Assembly (NCBI GenBank): GCA_023428515.1
Contig: JAEYXI010000526.1
Coordinates: 1-6,264 of the forward strand
Reading direction: 5' to 3'
Origin: Pseudomonadota bacterium
GTDB lineage: Bacteria > Pseudomonadota > Alphaproteobacteria > Rhizobiales > Rhizobiaceae
Length of the DNA: 6,264 nt
Shown in pieces: positions 1-4,907 of the stretch. A program made the position numbers and the translations under genes. Position 1 is the first letter of the stretch. Each line of letters starts with the position of its first letter. Under the pieces are notes generated by a model. It made no database searches. It saw only the letters and a list, made by a program, of their open reading frames with translations, and had not been told where the DNA came from.

Positions 1-92
1 ATCACGACGGCATGATGCTGGGTCGCCGCCGGCTCGGGCGCCGGCGCCGGCCTGGCGTCGCGGTTCTGCAGCGCGGAGAAGCGGCTGGTCAT
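1..92 (-). CDS. cpaF: CpaF-type pilus assembly ATPase, N-terminus only (partial)
   Basis: Only the first 30 codons are in the window; the gene continues beyond position 1. The reading starts with ATG at 92-90 and begins MTSRFSALQNRDARPAPAPE, followed by a short Ala/Pro/His-rich stretch. Its start overlaps the cpaE stop as ATGA (positions 92-89), the usual sign of translational coupling within an operon. No catalytic motif is visible, so the identity comes from position: in tad/cpa loci the gene after cpaE is normally cpaF (TadA), the cytoplasmic secretion ATPase that drives Flp pilus assembly. A flexible Pro/Ala-rich N-terminal tail ahead of the ATPase core is common in CpaF proteins. The start is well supported; the name is an inference from gene order. 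Confidence 0.75.
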   Translation of the reverse strand, partial: MTSRFSALQNRDARPAPAPEPAATQHHAVV

Positions 93-1300
93 GCCGACTT
101 CCTCAACAGGCCGCGGCCGACGTCGAACAGCGAGCGCGACTTCTTCGGTGCGGCGACCGCTTCTTCCGGCAGGATGATGCGCTTCAGGTCGTTGATGACA
201 TTGGCGTTGGGATCGACCTCCTGCAACGGCACGCCACGATCGACCGCCTCGCGCACCAGCCGGTAGTTGATCGCGATGCCGCCGACGAAATGGTCGCCGA
301 GGATTTCCTCGACATCGGCCTGCTTGATGCCGTTCTCGAACATGCGCTGCTCGAAGCGGTTGATGATGACGTTCGGCTTCACCTCCTTGCCAACCGTCTC
401 GTAGATCGCCTGGATGAGCCGCTGCGTGTGGCGCAGGCACGGCACGGTCATCTCGGACACGACATAGAGCTTGTTCGAGCCGAGCAGCACCGTCTCCGTC
501 CACGGGAACCAGGTGCGCGGCATGTCGATCACGACATTGTCGAAATAGGCCGAGACGAGGTCGAGCATGCGCACCACCACGTCGGCGTTGAAGGAACGCA
601 TCTCCGACGGGCGCGTCGGTGCGGCGAGCACGCAGAGCCCGCTCGAATGCTTGGACAGCATCACGTCGAGCAGCTGGCGATCGAGGCGCTCCGGCTGGTT
701 CTCGATCTCGGTGATGTCGAAGCGCGGCTCGAGGTCGAGATATTCCGCGCACGCGCCTTGCTGGAAGTTGAGGTCGACCACGCAGGTGGACGCCCCGCGC
801 GTCACCGAATGGTGCAGCTGGAACGCTGTCTGCAGCGTCAGCGTCGTGCAGCCGACACCGCCGGCGGCCGGCATGAAGGTGTAGATCTGCGATTCCGTGT
901 TGTCTTCGCGCCCCGGTCCCTGCAGCACGCGGATGCAGGAGCGCACCAGGTCGGCTGTGGTCAACGGCTTCACCAGGAAGTCCGCCACCTGCAATTGCAC
1001 GAGGATGCGGACCGCCGCGGCGCTGAATTCCTGCGTCACCACCAGGATGGGCGCCCTGCCCTCCAGCCGGCGCGTGATGCGCTGCAGCGCCTCGATCTCC
1101 TCGAGCCTGGCCGCATCCATGTCGATGATGACTGCGTCGCAGCCGGCTTCCTGGATCTCGCCGCGCAGTTCGACGACGCTCTTCTCCACCGTCGTGAGCT
1201 GGATCAGGTCGGACGATGCGAACGCCGCCCTGCTGTCCTGCACGAAGGTCTTGTCGGTCGAAACGAGGACGATCCGCTTGATCTTGCTGGAAGTAGCCAT
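89..1300 (-). CDS. cpaE: CpaE/TadZ pilus localisation protein (receiver-like domain plus ParA/MinD-like ATPase)
   Basis: This 403-residue cytoplasmic protein should position the Tad pilus machine. Residues about 8-127 resemble a response-regulator receiver fold: D16 near strand 1, D60 in IIDMD, T89, and K111-P112 in FLVKPL. These match the acidic, phospho-acceptor, Thr and Lys positions of CheY-like domains. Residues about 138-380 form a ParA/MinD-type ATPase domain with a deviant P-loop at 145-153 (AAGGVGCTT), a DLNFQQG motif at 176-182 matching the DLDxxxG of the family, and a Walker B-like VVIDMP at 256-261. Both lysines expected in a MinD-type P-loop are absent (A146 and C151); degenerate P-loops are known in TadZ proteins. 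The tail after about 386 is basic and possibly amphipathic. The ATG has a GGAAAG ribosome-binding sequence a few bases upstream, lies 19 bases after the lipoprotein stop, and the gene's end overlaps cpaF by four bases. Confidence 0.93.
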   Translation of the reverse strand: MATSSKIKRIVLVSTDKTFVQDSRAAFASSDLIQLTTVEKSVVELRGEIQEAGCDAVIIDMDAARLEEIEALQRITRRLEGRAPILVVTQEFSAAAVRILVQLQVADFLVKPLTTADLVRSCIRVLQGPGREDNTESQIYTFMPAAGGVGCTTLTLQTAFQLHHSVTRGASTCVVDLNFQQGACAEYLDLEPRFDITEIENQPERLDRQLLDVMLSKHSSGLCVLAAPTRPSEMRSFNADVVVRMLDLVSAYFDNVVIDMPRTWFPWTETVLLGSNKLYVVSEMTVPCLRHTQRLIQAIYETVGKEVKPNVIINRFEQRMFENGIKQADVEEILGDHFVGGIAINYRLVREAVDRGVPLQEVDPNANVINDLKRIILPEEAVAAPKKSRSLFDVGRGLLRKSA

Positions 1301-1319
1301 GTTCTTTCCGCCCGCCTGG

Positions 1320-1604
1320 TCAGTTGCCGTCGCCGGTCGTCTGCGACTGCTGGCCGCTGGTGGCAGCAGCGCCGACGGCGGCCGTGCCGCGCTCGGCGGG
1401 CACCCGCAGCCGCGTGTCCTCCACGCCGTATTGCCAGGGATCGACCATCTGCATCACCGAGTTCGCCGCCATGGCGTTGCCGGCGCTGTCGGTCAGGCCG
1501 TCGGCGCGGCGGTATTCGTCGCTCATGCAGCCTGCGCCGAGACCCGCCAGGCCGATCAGCAGCGCCAGTTTCGCCCGTGCCCGCATCAAGTTGTTCGTCC
1601 GCAT
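1320..1604 (-). CDS. Small predicted lipoprotein in the cpaD position of the tad operon
   Basis: A 94-residue protein. Residues 1-25 look like a lipoprotein signal peptide: basic start (R2, R8, R10, K12), hydrophobic core LALLIGLAGLG, then GAGC with C26 as the likely lipidated cysteine. The lipobox is imperfect, with Gly at -3 instead of Leu. Met at +2 does not suggest inner-membrane retention. The mature part is only 69 residues, with a compact core at 41-73 (NSVMQMVDPWQYGVEDTRLR) and a low-complexity Ala/Thr/Gly/Gln tail. The place between cpaC and cpaE is usually held by CpaD, a lipoprotein of roughly 200 residues or more thought to help the secretin. This one is less than half that length and shows no CpaD motif I can recognise. 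It may stabilise or pilot CpaC; that is inference. A GGGGGA ribosome-binding sequence sits inside the cpaC end, and the gap to the cpaC stop is four bases. Confidence 0.8.
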   Translation of the reverse strand: MRTNNLMRARAKLALLIGLAGLGAGCMSDEYRRADGLTDSAGNAMAANSVMQMVDPWQYGVEDTRLRVPAERGTAAVGAAATSGQQSQTTGDGN

Positions 1605-1608
1605 GGCG

Positions 1609-3039
1609 TCATTCCCCCGGCAGGTCGAGGATGTGGCCCGCGCCGACTTGCGCTGCGACCATGCCCGGCTTGGTGAGGGGCGCTCCGGCGTCCGAGACCT
1701 TCACTTCCTCGGTATTGCCCAGGAAGAAATCCACATTGCTCGCCGGGACCGACTCGTCCGTTGGCAGCCTCGGCTTCTTCGAGGGATCGATCGGCTTCAC
1801 CAGATAGGGCGTGACGATGATCACGAGATCGGTTTCGCGCCGCTGGTATGCCTTCGAGGAGAACAGCGGCCCGAGCACCGGCAGCTTGCCCAACCCCGGG
1901 ACGGCCTGGTTGATCATGTTGTTCTCGGTCTGCAGCAGGCCCGCCATCATGAAGCTCTGGCCGTTCTTCAGGTCGACCGAAGTCTGCGCTCGCCGCACGA
2001 CAAAGCCGGGTACCGAGATGCCGTTGCCGAGCGCGACGGAGGCCGACTTGTCGACCGACGAAACCTCCGGCGCGATGTCCAGCGCGATCAGGCCGTCCGC
2101 AAGCACGGTCGGCGTGAATTCGAGGCCGACGCCGAACTTCTTGTAGTCGACCGTGACCTGTCCCTCGTCGCCGGCGATCGGGATCGGGACCTCGCCGCCG
2201 GCCAGGAAGCTCGCCTTCTGGCCCGAGCGCGCGATCAGGTTCGGCTGAGCCAGACGCCTGGCCAGCCCGCGATCCTCGAGCGCCTTGATGGCGATGTCGA
2301 TGGAGAGGCCGTTCGACAGGAGCCGGCCGATGATCTCGCCGGTCCCGGCCTCCGGTATCTTTCCCGGCTCCAGGATGACGCTGCGCCCGTCAAAACCGTA
2401 GGCAAAGTTAGCGGCGTACTTCGCGCCGAGTTCCTGGCCGACCTGGCGGTTGATCTCGACGAAACGGACGTTGAGCTGCACCTGCTGCGACGAGCTGATG
2501 TTGACCGAGTTGATCACCTCCTCCTGGCCGGAGAAGTTGCTGGCGATCTTCGATGCCTTGTCGGCGGCCACCTGGTCGTTGGCGGAGCCCGACAGCACGA
2601 CGCGGCCGTTAGCGGAACTTACCTTGATGTCCTCGCCGCCCGGCACGCTGTTGCGGATGGTCGAGGCCAGGCGATCGGTGTCGAGCGTGACCTCGACGTC
2701 GAGCGTGCCGACCAGTTGCTTGTTCTCGTCGAAGAGCGCGATGCCGGTCGTGCCGAGATTGTTGCCGAGCACGTAGAAGGACGAGTCGGTCAGCGGATTG
2801 ACGTTGGCGACCTCGGGATCGCCGATGACGATCTCGTAGAACGGCACGCTGGTCTTGATCGTCCTCGGCTTTCCCTTGGCGATCTTGATCGACGTGTTCC
2901 TGCTCGCGGAGACATGGATCACGTCGTTCGCGGCAGCGCTTGCCGTGGCGAGAATGCCGCCCATCCCCACCGAAGCGGCAAGCACCGACATTGCCAGTGC
3001 AAATGCGCGCCGTCTCGTCTTCCCCGTCCAGGCAAACAT
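1609..3039 (-). CDS. cpaC: CpaC/RcpA outer-membrane secretin of the Flp (Tad) pilus
   Basis: CpaC forms the outer-membrane ring through which the Flp pilus exits. From the ATG at 3039 it has 476 residues. It shows a signal peptide (RRR, then a hydrophobic stretch, probable cleavage near ASAA), an N-terminal secretin-associated domain over about 40-118 containing VPFYEIVIGDPEVANVNPL, a BON-like domain over about 120-182 (IKVSSANGRVVLSGSANDQV), and the secretin core over about 188-415 with VQLNVRFVEINRQ, LARRLAQPNLIARSGQKASF, FTPTVL, a VPGLGKLPVLGPLFSS motif and the terminal TDLVIIVTPYLV strand. About 60 residues follow the core. A GTG at 3063, in frame and 8 codons upstream, is an alternative start. 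I prefer the ATG because GGGGA lies 7 bases upstream and the signal peptide then has normal length, but the GTG has its own GGGGA 10 bases upstream. Length is normal for the family. It lies between cpaB and the small lipoprotein gene. Confidence 0.95.
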   Translation of the reverse strand: MFAWTGKTRRRAFALAMSVLAASVGMGGILATASAAANDVIHVSASRNTSIKIAKGKPRTIKTSVPFYEIVIGDPEVANVNPLTDSSFYVLGNNLGTTGIALFDENKQLVGTLDVEVTLDTDRLASTIRNSVPGGEDIKVSSANGRVVLSGSANDQVAADKASKIASNFSGQEEVINSVNISSSQQVQLNVRFVEINRQVGQELGAKYAANFAYGFDGRSVILEPGKIPEAGTGEIIGRLLSNGLSIDIAIKALEDRGLARRLAQPNLIARSGQKASFLAGGEVPIPIAGDEGQVTVDYKKFGVGLEFTPTVLADGLIALDIAPEVSSVDKSASVALGNGISVPGFVVRRAQTSVDLKNGQSFMMAGLLQTENNMINQAVPGLGKLPVLGPLFSSKAYQRRETDLVIIVTPYLVKPIDPSKKPRLPTDESVPASNVDFFLGNTEEVKVSDAGAPLTKPGMVAAQVGAGHILDLPGE

Positions 3040-3090
3040 GTCTTTGTCCCCAAGTACCGCCACTGGCCCGGTGTCCCCGCCTGGCCTTAG

Positions 3091-4041
3091 TTAGTTCAAC
3101 GTCCCGCCATTCGTTTTCGGCCGGTCTTCCGGCTTGACGACCTGGTAGGATTCCGGTTTCAAGCCGCGCGTCACGATCACCGTCTTGAATTTCGGCCCTT
3201 CCGGCTCCGCCGTCATCGTCCCGAACAGCCCGCCTACGGCTTCCGCGGCCCCCGCGACCGAACCGCCGAAGGAGGAGATCGTCGTCACGCCGTCGCCCGC
3301 CGCGCCGGCGTCGTTGGAGGAGCGCAGCGACAAGGAGAGCGCACCGACATTGCGCGCCAGCGCGATCTTCCTGGCGCCCTCGACGCTCACCTCGAGCGTC
3401 ACCGAATTGACGACCTGCGGGCTGGTCTGGCGCTCGTCCGCACCTTGGCCGACCGTCAGCACCTTGGCGTTCTCCACCACCACCTCGGTGGTGATCGTCG
3501 AGCCCGCCGCCCCTGCCGCGTTCTCCGACACTTCCTGGATGGCGCCTGCGTCGCGCGTCAGCACGATGTCGACGCGGTCGCCTGGCGTGATGAAGCCGCC
3601 AACGCCGGCGATCTCGTCGGTCTTGATGGTGACGGCGCGCATGCCCGGCGAAAGCAGGTTGGAAAGCGTGGCGCGGCCATTGGCGCCCGAAAGCTTCGCC
3701 AGCAGCACCGGCTCGCTCGTCTCGATCGGCGACAGCACGACGCGCGAACCGTCCGCAAAAAGCTCGTCGATCGAGCCGACAGCGCCCTCAGGCAGATTGT
3801 CCTGCGGCCACGGGATTTCGCTCAACTGCGCGCGGTCGAGCTCCATGCCGAAGCGCAACGGCGCCGCGGCCACGACAATGGACTTGAACTCGATCTTCGG
3901 CCCGTCCGGGACCGGCACGCTGACCTCGATCGGATCGATGCGCTGGTTCGCCGCGCTTTTGACCCAGAGATCGGCGGCAAATATCGAAATCGCGCCGAAA
4001 ACGGCGGCGATGCCGATCATCGTCACAGCCTTGCCCCGCAC
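3091..4041 (-). CDS. cpaB: CpaB/RcpC Flp pilus assembly protein with SAF domain
   Basis: A 316-residue envelope protein of the Tad system, thought to work with the secretin in the periplasm. It has an N-terminal hydrophobic segment (about residues 7-25, after R2 and K4), an SAF-like domain at about 53-117 (IVVAAAPLRFGMELDRAQLS, then IPWPQDNLPEGAVGSIDEL), and the CpaB/RcpC domain at about 130-242 with the family hallmark MRAVTIKTDEIAGVGGFITP at 134-153 followed by GDRVDIVLTRD. The C-terminal 70 residues are Gly/Ala-rich, then basic, ending PKTNGGTLN. The start is GTG at 4041 with AGGGG 8 bases upstream. An ATG at 4020 (residue 8) preceded by AAGG is possible, but would remove R2 and K4 from the signal anchor. 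It is the first gene of the minus-strand operon visible here, since the next gene upstream is divergent. No pilin or prepilin peptidase gene precedes it. Confidence 0.93.
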   Translation of the reverse strand: MRGKAVTMIGIAAVFGAISIFAADLWVKSAANQRIDPIEVSVPVPDGPKIEFKSIVVAAAPLRFGMELDRAQLSEIPWPQDNLPEGAVGSIDELFADGSRVVLSPIETSEPVLLAKLSGANGRATLSNLLSPGMRAVTIKTDEIAGVGGFITPGDRVDIVLTRDAGAIQEVSENAAGAAGSTITTEVVVENAKVLTVGQGADERQTSPQVVNSVTLEVSVEGARKIALARNVGALSLSLRSSNDAGAAGDGVTTISSFGGSVAGAAEAVGGLFGTMTAEPEGPKFKTVIVTRGLKPESYQVVKPEDRPKTNGGTLN

Positions 4042-4053
4042 CCCGAAAACCCC
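4034..4053 (-). other. Three G4 tracts across the cpaB ribosome-binding site and start codon
   Basis: On the minus strand, three runs of four G occur within 20 bases (complement of C runs at 4050-4053, 4041-4044 and 4034-4037), separated by TTTTC and TGC. The first run is the likely Shine-Dalgarno sequence and the second supplies the first base of the GTG start. A further GG follows in AAGG at codon 4. The cluster could fold as a G-quadruplex only if a two-G run completes it, so a structural role is speculative. Confidence 0.3.
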
Positions 4054-4209
4054 TGTATTGCCTGTTCTTTTGTTATTGGGGTCAGGCTACGTTGCTTTGT
4101 TAAAGATTCAGGAATCGGGCCGCGCCTAGGGGCTTCATTTCGGCGGTGTTGGTTATCGAATGGTTTGGATTGAAGAGAGGTTTTCAATTCAAATGCCGGC
4201 CCGGGCATC
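4042..4209. promoter_or_regulatory. Divergent intergenic region between the cpa operon and the DUF1275 gene
   Basis: This 168-base region must hold the leftward start of the cpaB-cpaC-lipoprotein-cpaE-cpaF transcript, unless that begins inside the DUF1275 gene, and probably the rightward start for the DUF1275 gene. The part at about 4050-4120 is AT-richer than its surroundings and contains TTTAAC on the minus strand (4104-4099). I could not place a convincing -35/-10 pair in either direction. No factor-independent terminator is visible. The right end holds a palindrome and a mini-ORF listed separately. Confidence 0.5.
4167..4190 (+). promoter_or_regulatory. Palindrome with a Shine-Dalgarno-like loop, upstream of the DUF1275 gene
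   Basis: The arms ATTGAA (4169-4174) and TTCAAT (4183-4188) are perfect inverted repeats, extendable to 8 pairs with one G-T wobble and an outer G-C pair. The 8-base loop GAGAGGTT contains the only clear Shine-Dalgarno-like sequence upstream of the gene. As RNA it would be a small AU-rich hairpin presenting the ribosome-binding sequence. As DNA, a 6-8-6 palindrome is also a plausible operator for a dimeric regulator. Which applies cannot be told from sequence alone. Confidence 0.35.
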
Positions 4210-4213
4210 ATGA
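4193..4213 (+). other. Six-codon mini-ORF overlapping the DUF1275 start (possible coupling leader)
   Basis: ATG at 4193 encodes MPARAS and stops at TGA 4211-4213, overlapping the ATG of the next gene as ATGA (4210-4213). AGAGAGG ends 12 bases before this ATG, whereas nothing resembling a ribosome-binding sequence lies directly before 4210. Translation could therefore enter at the mini-ORF and restart on the membrane protein gene. With so few codons, chance is a serious alternative. Confidence 0.25.
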
Positions 4214-4815
4214 TCGCGCGGGTCGCCATGGCCGTCGCCCTGTCTTTCCTGGCGGGCTTCGTCGACGCCCTGGGCTTCATGCATCTGGGCGGCTATTTCG
4301 TCTCCTTCATGAGCGGCAACTCGACCCAGATGGCGGCCGTGCTGCCGGACGGCCTTGCCGGCGCCGTCCTTCCGGCCGCGCTGGTCTGCCTCTTCGTTCT
4401 CGGCGTCATGGTCGGCACGCTGGTGGAACAGCGCGTTTCCACGGCGCTCGGCCTGCTCATCCTGGCGGCGCTGCTCGGCATTGCGACCGCGCTTGCCGCG
4501 ATGAGGCTGGACGACGCCGCGATCATGGTCACGCCCTTTGTCATGGGCGCCATCAACACCGTCTTGCGGTCCGGCCAGGGCGCCATGGCCGTCACCTACA
4601 TGACCGGCAATCTGGTCAAGCTCGGGCAAACGATCGTCACGGCCTTCCAGGGCGGTCCGCGCTGGGCCTGGCTGCCTTATTTCCTGCTGTGGCTCGGCCT
4701 GCTTTCTGGCGCGGTCTGCGGAGCGCTCGCCTATGGCGAAATGGGGCTTGTCGCCTTGTGGCTGCCCGCAGCCGGCCTTATTGGCTTGGCATTCATGAAG
4801 CTAGCGCCTAGATAG
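4210..4815 (+). CDS. YoaK/DUF1275 family small membrane protein
   Basis: A 201-residue, strongly hydrophobic protein with about six membrane segments (roughly 4-24, 50-72, 78-97, 105-121, 152-175, 178-197). It carries the DUF1275 hallmark at residues 15-42: AGFVDALGF, then FVSFMSGNSTQMA. A related version recurs in the second half as INTVLRSG (115-122) and VTYMTGNLVKLGQ (128-140), suggesting two similar halves. Members are inner-membrane proteins whose substrate or activity is not established, and I assign none. ATG 4210 is the first ATG in this frame after a stop at 4171-4173; it places the hallmark directly after a short first helix, as in relatives. A second in-frame ATG lies at 4228. The gene diverges from the cpa operon and precedes parE by 92 bases on the same strand. 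Nothing links it functionally to pili or topoisomerase beyond position. Confidence 0.88.
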   Translation: MIARVAMAVALSFLAGFVDALGFMHLGGYFVSFMSGNSTQMAAVLPDGLAGAVLPAALVCLFVLGVMVGTLVEQRVSTALGLLILAALLGIATALAAMRLDDAAIMVTPFVMGAINTVLRSGQGAMAVTYMTGNLVKLGQTIVTAFQGGPRWAWLPYFLLWLGLLSGAVCGALAYGEMGLVALWLPAAGLIGLAFMKLAPR

Positions 4816-4907
4816 AGCCCCCGACTGCCGAACGGAACGGGAACTCTGTTCTTCACACGGCTCTCCGTGGCAGTATCCAACCCTGATTCGCTGACTTGAA
4901 AAAACCC
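4816..4907 (+). promoter_or_regulatory. Short gap before parE, probably holding its promoter
   Basis: A 92-base gap between two co-directional genes. A weak promoter-like pair is TTCACA (4852-4857) and TATCCA (4874-4879) with a 16-base spacer. A 5-bp hairpin, CACGG-CTCT-CCGTG (4856-4869), falls between them, with no T tract after it. The bases just before the parE ATG are A-rich (TTGAAAAAACCC) with no clear Shine-Dalgarno sequence. Confidence 0.25.

Noticed and set aside
290..1807. A 505-codon open frame on the plus strand opposite cpaE and the lipoprotein gene
   Set aside because: Its translation is rich in Arg, His, Ala and Asp with no recognisable motif. It is the expected antisense shadow of a GC-rich gene whose own frame matches CpaE well.
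1324..3090. A 588-codon open frame on the plus strand opposite cpaC
   Set aside because: It is longer than cpaC itself but has low-complexity Arg/Asp/Leu-rich composition and no domain, while the minus strand gives a complete secretin.
4099..4104. TTTAAC upstream of cpaB (minus strand) as a CtrA binding site
   Set aside because: CtrA sites have two TTAA halves about 7 bases apart. Only one half is present here.
3185..4173. Plus-strand open frames opposite cpaB (3185-4129 and 3445-4173)
   Set aside because: Biased composition and no motifs. The minus strand encodes a full CpaB.
4856..4869. Hairpin CACGG-CTCT-CCGTG after the DUF1275 gene as a terminator
   Set aside because: The stem is only 5 base pairs and no T tract follows it, so it does not qualify as a factor-independent terminator.
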